Of a stretch of DNA of 53,767 bases, positions 25,535 through 36,061 are shown piece by piece (within the stretch, counting starts at the first letter, position 1; every line of letters begins with the position of its first letter). A program made the position numbers and the translations under genes. The stretch is from Mycobacteriales bacterium (lineage in GTDB: Bacteria; Actinomycetota; Actinomycetes; JAFAQI01; DASSKL01). The notes under the pieces are model-generated. The model did not search any database. It was not told the DNA's origin and saw only the letters and a list, made by a program, of their open reading frames with translations. Where the stretch lies: assembly GCA_035690485.1 (NCBI GenBank), contig DASSKL010000059.1, forward strand, positions 1 through 53,767, read 5' to 3'.

Positions 25535-26610
25535 GACCCCGACCCGCCCAGCACCTCGGCCAACGAGAAGCCCGCCGGGCGTTCGAGCTGGGCGTAGGTG
25601 CAGGTGCGCGGGTCGCGTTCCGGCCGCCAGCGCTGGAACTGCGTCGCGTGCCGGAACCGGTCGCCCTGCATGTGGTCGTAGGCCACCTCGACGACGAGCT
25701 CGGGCCGCAATGGTTCCCACGACAGGTCCTTGCCGGCGTTCCACCTGCTGGTGGCACCGGGCATCCGCTCGCCGTCCGCGGCGCCCGCCCAGGCCGCCCA
25801 CGGGTGCCCGGCGAGGTCGGCGCGATACGGCGCCAGCTCGTCGACCAGCTCGCCCCGCCGCTTCATCGTGAACGACGCCGCGACCCCGACGTGCTGCAGC
25901 GCGCCGCCGTCGTCGTACAGGCCCAGCAGCAACGAACCGACCACCCGGCCGGACTTGTGCCAGCGGAAGCCGGCCACGACGCAGTCGGCGGTGCGCTTGT
26001 GCTTGATCTTGAACATCACCCGCTCGTCGGGCCGGTAGGGCAGCCGCAGCGGCTTGGCGACGATGCCGTCGAGCCCGGCCCCCTCGAACGCCGTGAACCA
26101 CTCGCGTGCCGTCTCCAGGTCGTCGGTGGCCGGGGTCAGGTAGACCGGCGGCCGGACCTGCTCGAGCGCGGACTCCAGCCGGGACCGGCGTACGCCGAAG
26201 GGCTCCGCCACCAGCGACTCGTCGCCGATCGCCAGCAGGTCGAAGGCCACGAACGACGCCGGTATCTCGGCGGCCAGCTTGCGCACCCTCGACTCAGCCG
26301 GATGCAGCCGCAGCTGAAGCGCGTCGAAGTCGAGGCCGTCGGCGCCGGCGATGACGATCTCCCCATCGACGACGCAGCGCTCGGGCAGCGTTGCGCGCAC
26401 GGCGTCGACGACCTCGGGGAAGTAGCGGGTCAGCGGGCGTTCGTTACGCGAGCCGAGCTCGATCTCGTCGCCGTCGCGGAAGACGATGCACCGGAAGCCG
26501 TCCCACTTCGGCTCGTAGAGCACCCCGCCGTCGACCTGCTCGGGCGCGGGGATGTCGGGCACCGCCCGGGCGAGCATCGGCGAGACCGGTGGGTTGACGG
26601 GCAGGTCCAT
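25531..26610 (-). CDS. ligC: ATP-dependent DNA ligase, LigC type
   Basis: 359 residues comprising only the nucleotidyltransferase and OB-fold domains. Motif I YEPKWDGFR carries the adenylated Lys35. Motif III (FVAFDLLAIGD), motif IV (EGLDGIVAK type, here AGLDGIVAKPL) and motif V (MFKIKHKRTADCVV) follow in order. Length and opening residues resemble mycobacterial LigC. It joins nicks in an excision-repair setting with PrimPol rather than replicative ligation. It sits in the treZ-reductase-ligC-ggt run; the stop overlaps the ggt start. Confidence 0.93.
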   Translation of the reverse strand: MDLPVNPPVSPMLARAVPDIPAPEQVDGGVLYEPKWDGFRCIVFRDGDEIELGSRNERPLTRYFPEVVDAVRATLPERCVVDGEIVIAGADGLDFDALQLRLHPAESRVRKLAAEIPASFVAFDLLAIGDESLVAEPFGVRRSRLESALEQVRPPVYLTPATDDLETAREWFTAFEGAGLDGIVAKPLRLPYRPDERVMFKIKHKRTADCVVAGFRWHKSGRVVGSLLLGLYDDGGALQHVGVAASFTMKRRGELVDELAPYRADLAGHPWAAWAGAADGERMPGATSRWNAGKDLSWEPLRPELVVEVAYDHMQGDRFRHATQFQRWRPERDPRTCTYAQLERPAGFSLAEVLGGSGS

Positions 26611-26632
26611 GCGGGCATCCTGCCCGATCTGC

Positions 26633-27364
26633 TCAGCGTCGCAGGTAGCGCAGGAAGAGGTAGCTGTCGTCCTCGAGGACCTGGTGCAGCGTCAGGTGCT
26701 CCGGCGCGTCGAGCAGCGGCCCGTCGAGGATGCGCGTCGCGGGTCCGGCGAAGAGCAACGGCGACAGGGTGAGGCACAGCTCGTGGAGCTGGCCGGCGGC
26801 GACGATGTGGGAGAGCAGGTTGGGGCCGCCCTCGCAGAGCAGGTGGTGCAGGCCGCGGTCGGCCAGCTCGCCCAGCGCGGCCGGGAGGTCGACGTCGCCG
26901 TCACCGGCGACGATGATGTCGGCGCGGTCGCGCAGCGCGTCGACCCGATGGGCGGGTGCCGACTTCTGCGTGATGACGATCGGGCGGACGTCCTGATCGG
27001 TGAAGAACGGCGCCTCCGGGTCGAAGTCGCAGCTGCGGCTGAGCACCGCCATCGTCGGGAGCGGCGGCATCCCGCGCGCCGTGCGCCACTCCTGGCGGCG
27101 AGCAGAGGGGCGGTGGCCGCCGTACCTCTCGACCCGCACCGTGCTCGCACCGGCCAGGATCACGTCGGCGTGATCACGCAGTGCCGCGAAGATCTTCTTG
27201 TCCGTCGGTCCCGACAGGCCCCCGGAACGGCCCTCGGCCTGGGCCGCGCCGTCGACGCTCGACACCATGTTGCCGCGCACGTAGGAGCGGCCGGGCGACT
27301 CGACGAGGTAGGCCTCGTCGATGTCGACCTGGTCCTTCGCCGGGTCGGGCAGCAAGCGGCGCAT
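26633..27364 (-). CDS. RibD C-terminal-like (pyrimidine reductase family) protein
   Basis: 243 residues in the dihydrofolate-reductase-like fold of RibD C-terminal domains. Motifs: RGNMVSSVDGAAQ (substrate/NADPH entry), ADVILAGASTVRVERYG and LLCEGGPNLLS. The deaminase domain of RibD is missing, so it may be a stand-alone reductase outside flavin synthesis. ATG 27364 begins 4 bases after the treZ stop, so it is probably co-translated. An upstream TTG (27376) would overlap treZ and is less likely. A 6-bp hairpin (26612-26626) lies between it and ligC. Confidence 0.82.
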   Translation of the reverse strand: MRRLLPDPAKDQVDIDEAYLVESPGRSYVRGNMVSSVDGAAQAEGRSGGLSGPTDKKIFAALRDHADVILAGASTVRVERYGGHRPSARRQEWRTARGMPPLPTMAVLSRSCDFDPEAPFFTDQDVRPIVITQKSAPAHRVDALRDRADIIVAGDGDVDLPAALGELADRGLHHLLCEGGPNLLSHIVAAGQLHELCLTLSPLLFAGPATRILDGPLLDAPEHLTLHQVLEDDSYLFLRYLRR

Positions 27365-27368
27365 GCCG

Positions 27369-29111
27369 TCAGTCAATCAACACCACCGCCACCGATCGGG
27401 CCGGCAGGTTCACCGCGGTGCCGGAGCAGGTGACCTCGCTTGCAGACGCGAGCAGGACCTCCCCGGGCCGCCCGCCGGCAGGTACCCGGCGGTGCTCTTC
27501 GGCGAGGTTGCAGACCACGGCGACGCCGCCCCGGTGCAGCACGAACCACCGGTCGCCGTCGTCCCAGGTGCAGCGGACCGCATCGAGCCGACCGTCGGTC
27601 AGCTCCGGGTGGCGGCGCCGCAACGCGATGAGGTCCCGGTGCCACGCGAGCAGGTCGGCGTGCGCCTCCTTCTCGACCTCCGCCCAGTCGAGCGTCGACC
27701 GGGCGAAGGTGGCGCCGTCCATCGGGTCGGGGACGCGGGCCGGGTCCCACCCGTGCCCGGCGAACTCCTCGCACCGTCCCGTGCGCACCGCTTCGGCCAG
27801 CCCGCGGTCCGGGAACGAGGCGAAGAACTGCCACGGCGTCGAGGCGCCCCACTCCTCGCCCATGAACAGCATCGGGGTGAACGGCCCGGTCAGCACCAGC
27901 GCGGCGCCGATCTTCAGCAGGTCCGGCGGCACCATCGCGGCCAGCCGCGCCCCGCCGGCCCGGTTGCCGATCTGGTCGTGGTTCTGCAGGTAGCCGACGA
28001 ACGCGGCGCCCGACAGCAGGTGGGGGTCGACCGGCCGGCCGTGGTGCCGGCGCCGGAACGTCGAGTACGTGCCGTCGTGCACGAAGACCCGGGTGAACGC
28101 CTTCGCCAACGTCTGAAGCGACCCGAAGTCGCAGTAGTAGCCCTGCCGCTCACCGGTCAGCAGCGCGTGCAGGGCATGGTGGAAGTCGTCGCTCCACTGG
28201 GCGTCGAGCCCCCACCCGCCGGCGTGGCGAGGCGTCACGTTGCGCGGGTCGTTGCGGTCGGACTCGGCGACGAGGAAGAGCGGCTTGCGCAGGTAGGCCG
28301 CAGTGCGGCGCACCTCCTCCGACAGCTCCTCGAGCACATGGGTCGCGCGGTCGTCCTTGAGCTCGTGCACGGCGTCCAGACGCAGCCCGTCGACGTGGTA
28401 GTCGACGAACCACATCAGTGCGTTGTCGATGATGTGGCGGCGTACCTCGTCCGATTCTGGCGCGTCGAGGTTGACCGCCGGCCCCCACGGCGTCGAATGG
28501 GTGTCGGTGAAGTAGGGGCCGAACTCCGAGAGGTAGTTGCCGCTCGGCCCCAGGTGGTTGTAGACGACGTCGAGCAGCACGCCGATACCGCGCCCGTGGG
28601 CGGCGTCGACGAACCGCTTCAGCCCGTCGGGTCCGCCGTAGGGGTCGTGCACGGCGTACCACAGCACGCCGTCGTAACCCCAGCCGCGGTCCCCGTCGAA
28701 TGCGTTGACCGGCATCAGCTCGACGACGTCGACACCCAGCTCGACGAGGTGGTCCAGTCGAGCGATCGCCGCGTCGAAGGTCCCCTCGTCGGTGAACGTG
28801 CCGATGTGCAGCTCGTAGACGACGCTGCCCGGCAGCGGTACGCCGTGCCAGGTCTGGTCGCTCCAGGCGAACGCCGCGTGGTCGACCAGCCGGGACGGGC
28901 CGTGGACGCCCTGTGGCTGCCACGCGGACCTCGGGTCTGGGCGAGGCGGCCCGCCGTCGAGGCGGTAGGCGTAGTCGCACCCGGCCGCCGCGCCGGCGAC
29001 GTCGGCCGACCACCAGCCGGCGCGCCCGTCGGCGTGCATCGCGTGCTCGCGCCCGTCGACCACGACGTGGACCCGTTGCGCGTGCGGGGCCCACACCCGG
29101 AACGACGACAT
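27369..29111 (-). CDS. treZ: Malto-oligosyltrehalose trehalohydrolase
   Basis: Releases trehalose from maltooligosyl-trehalose, final step of the TreY-TreZ route from glycogen. About 580 residues. An N-terminal E-set domain (FRVWAPHAQRVHV) precedes a GH13 barrel with the nucleophile in VDGLRLDAVHEL, the general acid in LFLVAESD and the transition-state Asp in LQNHDQIGNRA. ATG 29111 starts at the E-set domain; the open frame upstream to 29180 overlaps the divergent gene. It is separated from treY and treX by the oppositely oriented oxidoreductase. Confidence 0.95.
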   Translation of the reverse strand: MSSFRVWAPHAQRVHVVVDGREHAMHADGRAGWWSADVAGAAAGCDYAYRLDGGPPRPDPRSAWQPQGVHGPSRLVDHAAFAWSDQTWHGVPLPGSVVYELHIGTFTDEGTFDAAIARLDHLVELGVDVVELMPVNAFDGDRGWGYDGVLWYAVHDPYGGPDGLKRFVDAAHGRGIGVLLDVVYNHLGPSGNYLSEFGPYFTDTHSTPWGPAVNLDAPESDEVRRHIIDNALMWFVDYHVDGLRLDAVHELKDDRATHVLEELSEEVRRTAAYLRKPLFLVAESDRNDPRNVTPRHAGGWGLDAQWSDDFHHALHALLTGERQGYYCDFGSLQTLAKAFTRVFVHDGTYSTFRRRHHGRPVDPHLLSGAAFVGYLQNHDQIGNRAGGARLAAMVPPDLLKIGAALVLTGPFTPMLFMGEEWGASTPWQFFASFPDRGLAEAVRTGRCEEFAGHGWDPARVPDPMDGATFARSTLDWAEVEKEAHADLLAWHRDLIALRRRHPELTDGRLDAVRCTWDDGDRWFVLHRGGVAVVCNLAEEHRRVPAGGRPGEVLLASASEVTCSGTAVNLPARSVAVVLID

Positions 29112-29164
29112 GGCGCATCTGTGCCCACCGGAATGACGCCTTACCGGCGCGGCATTGTGGAAGT

Positions 29165-30175
29165 GTGAGCGAAGAGTCACTTCCGCTGTCGGTACTCGAC
29201 TTCGTCGGCATCGAGTACGCCGAGTCAGCCCATGACGCCATCGCCGGTGCGGTCCGCATCGCGCGGGCGGTGGAGGAGTCGGGCTACCGCCGCTACTGGG
29301 TGTCCGAGCACCACAACATGCGCAGCCTGGCCTGCAGCGCGCCCGAGCTGCTGATCGCCCACATCGGCGGCCGGACCGAACGCATCCGGGTCGGCGCGGC
29401 CGGGATCATGCTGCCCAACCACTCGCCGTTCAAGGTCGCCGAGCTCTTCCGCACGCTGCTCGCCCTCCACCCCGGCCGCATCGACCTGGCGCTCGGCCGG
29501 GCCCCCGGCACCGACCCGCTGACCGCGCACGTGCTCCGTCGCGGCCTGCGGATCGACCCGGGGGAGGAGTTCCCGCACCAGGTGGCCGAGCTGCTGGCGT
29601 TCCTCCAGGACGACTTTCCGGCAGGTCACCCGTTCGCCCAGCTCGTGGCCGCGCCGGTCGTGCCCGAGCAGCCGCAGGTGTTCATGCTCGGGTCGAGCCA
29701 GTACGGTCCCCGGTTCGCTGCCATCAACGGCATGAGCGCGGTCTTCGCGCACCACATGAGTCCGGACCTGGCCGTCGAGGCGCTCCGCGAGTACCGGCGC
29801 GACTTCGAGCCCCGCCACGAGGGCGACCGGCCCTACTCCGCCATCTCGGTGCTCGCGTTCGCCAGCGACGACGACGAGGCGGTCAGCGAGTTCGAGGCCG
29901 CGTGGACGCTGACGATGCAGAACCTGCGCCGCGGGGTCCGCGAGCCGCTGCGGCCGGAGCAGGTGCGGGAGTTCGCCCGGTCGGCCGAGTTCCGCGACGG
30001 CCGGCAGCGCGACGGCCGGATGGTGACCGGCGAGCCGAAGGCGGTGGTTGTCGGGCTGCGCGACCTGCAGGAGCAGGCGCAGGCCGACGAGGTCGTCGTC
30101 GTCACGCCGAGCCTCGACCGGGCGCGGCGCATCGGCAGCTTCCAGGCGATCGCCGAGGCCTGGCGCGGCGGCTAG
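29165..30175 (+). CDS. LLM-class flavin-dependent oxidoreductase (luciferase-like)
   Basis: Barrel enzyme of about 336 residues using FMNH2 or F420H2. Features: WVSEHHNMRSLACSAPELL near residue 45, IRVGAAGIMLPNHSPFKVAE near 75 and RIDLALGRAPGTD near 105. It belongs to the group often annotated as MsnO8- or alkanal-monooxygenase-like. It lies in opposite orientation between treZ and treY; the 3' end overlaps the treY stop by 4 bases. The substrate is unknown and no link with trehalose is evident from the sequence. Confidence 0.87.
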   Translation: MSEESLPLSVLDFVGIEYAESAHDAIAGAVRIARAVEESGYRRYWVSEHHNMRSLACSAPELLIAHIGGRTERIRVGAAGIMLPNHSPFKVAELFRTLLALHPGRIDLALGRAPGTDPLTAHVLRRGLRIDPGEEFPHQVAELLAFLQDDFPAGHPFAQLVAAPVVPEQPQVFMLGSSQYGPRFAAINGMSAVFAHHMSPDLAVEALREYRRDFEPRHEGDRPYSAISVLAFASDDDEAVSEFEAAWTLTMQNLRRGVREPLRPEQVREFARSAEFRDGRQRDGRMVTGEPKAVVVGLRDLQEQAQADEVVVVTPSLDRARRIGSFQAIAEAWRGG

Positions 30176-32583
30176 CCGTCCGTGACGAGCAGTCCCACCG
30201 GGAGCCCGTCGAGCACCTTCGCGACGGGTATGTCGCCGCCCCGGAAGCTGCGGCCGGTCAACACGTCCGTCCATACCCCGGCCGGTAGCGGCACCGTCGT
30301 GTCCCGCCAGCCGCCGGTTCGCCGCAATCCCACCGGCAGGCGGGTGGCCAGCGAGGCCGCGCCTTCCCCGCGCACGAATCCGAGAAGGTGGTCGGCCGCG
30401 GGTCCCGCGGCGGTGAGCGCGCGGTAGCCGGCCGACGGGCCGAACAGCTCGGGTCGCGCCCGCCGCGACCGGAGCACCCGCGAGGTGACCAGCAGCTTGC
30501 TCCAGCCCTCCTCGTCGTCGTCGACAGCGGGCGGCAGGTGGCCCTCGTCGAGCGCGCGCAGCATCGTGCGCCGCCGGTCGTAGTCGACCGGGCGCCGGTT
30601 GTCCGGGTCGACCAGCGACAGGTCCCAGAGCTCGCCGCCCTGGTAGCAGTCGGGGACGCCCGGCATCGTGAGCTGCAGCAGCTTCTGCGCCAACGAGGTG
30701 ATGCGACCCGGCACCAGGACGTGCTCGCGCACCCAGAGCTCGACATCGGCCACGGTCGCGTCGTCTGCGTAGACCTCGCGCACGAAAGACTGCAGCATCT
30801 CGTCGTACGCCGGATCGGGATCCGTCCACGACGTGCGGCGCTTCGCCTCGCGGGAGGCCTTCTCGACGTAACCGGCCATGCGCTCCGCCGAGATCGGCCA
30901 GGCGCCGACGAGGGACTGCCAGAACAGGTACTCGAGGTCCGGGTCCCCCAGGTGGTGGCGCGCTCGCCAGCGGGTGACCGCGGCCGACCATTCGCCCGGG
31001 ATCTCCGCCAGCGTCAGGAGTCGAGCCCGCACGTCCTCCGACCGCTTGGTGTCGTGCGTCGACAACGTGGTCATCGTGGCCGGCCAGTCGCGGGCGAGGT
31101 CGGCGGCCCAGGCGTGAAAGTCGGCGGGCGCGATGCCGAAGCGGCCCGGGTCGCCACCCACCTCGTTGAGCGCCGTCAGCCGGACGTAGCGGTAGAAGGC
31201 CGTGTCCTCGATCCCCTTCGCCATCACCGGCCCGGTCGTCTGCGCGAACCGGACGGCGAAGTCCACGGCATCGTCATCGGATGGCCCGTCGAGCAGGGCG
31301 AGCCGGCCGATCCAGCCGATCTCCGCCGTGCGGTCGGGCCGGCGCTCGCGTGCCCGCTCGCACGCCGCCGCGACCTGGTGGCGCGGCTCCGCCGGCGCCG
31401 GGTCGTCGACGGGCACGTAGGCCCGGTAGACCTCGAAGGCGGTCAGCACCTCCACGAGCGCCTCGCGCAGCCAGCGCCGGGAGAAGTCCCACGTGTCCAC
31501 CGACCCGGCGGCGAGGCGCACGAGCGTGTCGGTGAGCCGGTCGACCTCGGCGACCAGCAGGTGCTCGACGACGTGGCGCTTCGCCGCTGCCACCACCGTG
31601 GCGTAGTCAGCCGCGCCGGTCAGCGAGCTCGAGAGGTCGGTCAGCGGCCGCTCACCGGCGGGGTCGGTGAGCACGCCCATGACCTGGTTGAGCGCGTCGT
31701 AGCCGGTCGTGCCCGCACACCGCCAGTCGCCGGGCAGTTGCTCGCCGGGCTCGAGGATCTTCTCGGCCACGATCCACAGGTCGCCGGTGGCCTCCGCGAG
31801 ACGGCGCAGGTAGCCGGCCGGATCGGCGAGACCGTCCGGGTGGTCGACGCGCCAGCCGTCGACACCGTCGAGCGACAGCAGCGTGGCGTGGGTCGCGGCG
31901 AACACGTCCGGCCGTTCGACGCGCACACCGATCAGCGCGGTCACGTCGAAGAACCTTCGGTAGTTGAGCTCCTCGCGACCGACCCGCCACCAGGCCAGCC
32001 GGTAGTGCTGTTCCGCCAGCAGTGTGACCAGGTCGTCTGTCTGCTCCGTCCCGGGTGCGAGCGGGAAGACGTTGTCGTAGTAGCGGAGCACGTCGCCGTC
32101 CCGGCGGATCTCCTGACGGCGCAGGCACTCGCCGATCGGCTCACCGAGCACCGGCAGCAGCAGCCGGCCGCCCTGCGCCGCCCAGTCGATGTCGAACCAC
32201 TCGGCGTACGCCGAACCGCGACCGTGCTTCAGCACGTCCCAGAGCTGCCGGTTCAGCGAGAGCGGCTCCGGGACGGCCATGTGGTTGGGCACGATGTCGA
32301 GGACGGTCCCGAGGTCCGCTGACGCCGTCGCGGCCACCAGGGTCCGCCACCCGTCGGTCCCACCCAGCTCGTCGTCGATGCGGCCGTGGTCGACCACGTC
32401 GTAGCCGTGGACCGATCCGGGCGTGGAGGCGAGCACGGGTGAGCAGTAGACGTGGCTCACCCCGAGCGCGGCGAGGTAGTCGCAGACCCCGGCGGCGTCG
32501 GGCAGCCGGAACCCTGGATGCAGCTGGAGTCGATAGGTCGAGGCGGGCACGGGCCGACCGGCCGCCGGCAGGTGCGCCGCCAC
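30172..32583 (-). CDS. treY: Malto-oligosyltrehalose synthase
   Basis: Isomerises the reducing-end alpha-1,4 bond of maltodextrin to alpha-1,1, forming maltooligosyl-trehalose. 803 residues, full length. GH13 motifs: STYRLQLHPGF at the start, IVPNHMA, DGWRVDHPDGLADP with the nucleophile, LWIVAEKILEPGE with the general acid, and LSTHDTKRSEDVRAR. GTG 32583 lies 3 bases after the treX stop, so treX and treY are cotranscribed. The 3' end meets the convergent oxidoreductase with a 4-base overlap. Confidence 0.96.
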   Translation of the reverse strand: MAAHLPAAGRPVPASTYRLQLHPGFRLPDAAGVCDYLAALGVSHVYCSPVLASTPGSVHGYDVVDHGRIDDELGGTDGWRTLVAATASADLGTVLDIVPNHMAVPEPLSLNRQLWDVLKHGRGSAYAEWFDIDWAAQGGRLLLPVLGEPIGECLRRQEIRRDGDVLRYYDNVFPLAPGTEQTDDLVTLLAEQHYRLAWWRVGREELNYRRFFDVTALIGVRVERPDVFAATHATLLSLDGVDGWRVDHPDGLADPAGYLRRLAEATGDLWIVAEKILEPGEQLPGDWRCAGTTGYDALNQVMGVLTDPAGERPLTDLSSSLTGAADYATVVAAAKRHVVEHLLVAEVDRLTDTLVRLAAGSVDTWDFSRRWLREALVEVLTAFEVYRAYVPVDDPAPAEPRHQVAAACERARERRPDRTAEIGWIGRLALLDGPSDDDAVDFAVRFAQTTGPVMAKGIEDTAFYRYVRLTALNEVGGDPGRFGIAPADFHAWAADLARDWPATMTTLSTHDTKRSEDVRARLLTLAEIPGEWSAAVTRWRARHHLGDPDLEYLFWQSLVGAWPISAERMAGYVEKASREAKRRTSWTDPDPAYDEMLQSFVREVYADDATVADVELWVREHVLVPGRITSLAQKLLQLTMPGVPDCYQGGELWDLSLVDPDNRRPVDYDRRRTMLRALDEGHLPPAVDDDEEGWSKLLVTSRVLRSRRARPELFGPSAGYRALTAAGPAADHLLGFVRGEGAASLATRLPVGLRRTGGWRDTTVPLPAGVWTDVLTGRSFRGGDIPVAKVLDGLPVGLLVTDG

Positions 32584-32586
32584 GGG

Positions 32587-34716
<2,130 letters not shown>

Positions 34717-34841
34717 GTCGCCGGTGGTCCTTCCTTCGGCCACACCGGCACGACCGGCCGGGCCTCCTTGTCCGGAAGGTCCGACAGTAGTCGAGTCGCT
34801 CGGCGACCCGCGCCGCCGGCTCAGCGTGACCCCCGCAACCG

Positions 34842-35009
34842 TCAGCCGGTCGAGGCGTCGCGGTAGCGCAGCCGCGCGCCGACTCGCTTGGCCGGCGCCT
34901 GCTCGGCCTCGGCGGTCAGCCGCACCTCCGCGCCGGTGCCGAAGGCCGCCCGGACCGTGACGAACGACCCGTCGACGGCGTACCGCTTGCTCAGGCTCGC
35001 GACGTCCAT
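34842..35009 (-). CDS. Small conserved-looking hypothetical protein (55 aa)
   Basis: A 55-residue frame upstream of treX, opening MDVASLSKRYAVDGSFVTVR. Nearly every third position is G or C, as in neighbouring real genes. The sequence could form a small beta-rich domain with alternating hydrophobic residues and a basic end (RVGARLRYRD). A GGGGAGG run lies directly upstream of the ATG, closer than ideal for a ribosome site. No signal peptide or membrane segment. It may be the first gene of the treX transcript. Not recognised. Confidence 0.55.
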   Translation of the reverse strand: MDVASLSKRYAVDGSFVTVRAAFGTGAEVRLTAEAEQAPAKRVGARLRYRDASTG

Positions 35010-35079
35010 TCCTCCCCACTGCCCCGTCCGCGCGGTCGCTATGCGGCGCGCGCGCCGCGCCGCCCCGCCGTCGGGTGCC

Positions 35080-35108
35080 GGGACACCGCGTCACGACTCG
35101 CCTACCGT
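35080..35108 (+). promoter_or_regulatory. Putative promoter of BrkB-like gene (leaderless)
   Basis: GGGACA (35080-35085, four of six bases of TTGACA), a 17-base spacer and TACCGT (35103-35108). The start ATG 35117 follows the -10 by 8 bases. Confidence 0.45.
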
Positions 35109-35116
35109 GTGGGCTC

Positions 35117-36052
35117 ATGGCCTCGGTCACCGGGCAGCCAAGCGCGGTGACCGATCCGCGCCCTCCCCGACGGCGCGGGGTCTGGTTGCTGATCAAACGC
35201 ACCGCCGCCAAGTCGTGGGCGGACCGGATCCTCGGGCTGTCCGCGGAGGCCGGGTTCTGGCAGCTGCTGTCGTTGCCACCCCTGCTGCTCGTGGTCCTCG
35301 GGGTGATCGGGTTCTTCGGTCACGACCTGCCGGCCGGCACGATCAACGACATCGAGAAGTTCGTTCTCGGCGGGGCCGAGCACGTGATCGCGCCGAAGGC
35401 CGTCAACACGCTGATCCGGCCGTCGCTGCACCAGGTGCTCACCAACGGACGGGCCGACGTGGTCTCGGCCGGCTTCGTCTTCGCGTTGTGGTCGGGCTCG
35501 ACCGCGGTCAGCACCTACGTCAACACGATCACGATCGCCTACAACCTGCGCGACGTGCGGTCGGCGGTCCGCAGCCGGCTGCTCGCCCTGGTCATCTTCC
35601 TCGCCGGAGTGGCGATCGGCATCGTGATGCTGCCGTTGCTCGTGATCGGCCCGGACGCAATCGTGCAGTGGGTGCCGGACAGCTACGAGCACCTCGTCAA
35701 CACCCTGATCTGGATCTTCTACTGGCCGATCGTCGGTATCGGCTGCGTCCTGCTGCTCGCGACGCTGTACCACGTCGCGGTGCCGGTGCGAACCCCGTGG
35801 CGCCGTGACCTGCCCGGGGCGGTGCTGGCGATGGCGCTGTGGGTGCTCGGTAGCTTCGGGCTACGCGTCTACCTGATCTTCGTCTTCGGCCACCAGTCGG
35901 TCTACGGCTCGCTCGCCTCGCCGATCGCGGTCCTGCTGTTCTTCTACATCACCGCGCTCGCCGTGCTGCTCGGCGCGGAGCTCAACGCGCAGATCGACCA
36001 GATGTGGCCGATCAGCAGCACCAGCCGGGCCCGCAGGGGCACACGGGACTGA
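35117..36052 (+). CDS. YihY/BrkB family inner membrane protein
   Basis: 311 residues. A basic cytoplasmic N-terminus with AAKSWADRILGLSAEAGFWQLLS marks the family, followed by six hydrophobic helices and a short charged tail. The family was once misnamed ribonuclease BN; its role is poorly known, with suggestions of transport or envelope function. The leaderless promoter decides the start. It is convergent with the diguanylate cyclase gene, 9 bases away. Confidence 0.88.
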   Translation: MASVTGQPSAVTDPRPPRRRGVWLLIKRTAAKSWADRILGLSAEAGFWQLLSLPPLLLVVLGVIGFFGHDLPAGTINDIEKFVLGGAEHVIAPKAVNTLIRPSLHQVLTNGRADVVSAGFVFALWSGSTAVSTYVNTITIAYNLRDVRSAVRSRLLALVIFLAGVAIGIVMLPLLVIGPDAIVQWVPDSYEHLVNTLIWIFYWPIVGIGCVLLLATLYHVAVPVRTPWRRDLPGAVLAMALWVLGSFGLRVYLIFVFGHQSVYGSLASPIAVLLFFYITALAVLLGAELNAQIDQMWPISSTSRARRGTRD

Positions 36053-36061
36053 CGGCCCGGC

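Noticed and set aside
25535-26101. Upstream extension of the gamma-glutamyltransferase frame
   Set aside because: It lies within ligC in another frame; GTG 25534 overlapping the ligase stop is a far better start.
30388-32322. 644-codon plus-strand open frame opposite treY
   Set aside because: Product is a His/Arg/Gly-rich antisense shadow of a verified GH13 gene, a common artefact in very GC-rich DNA.
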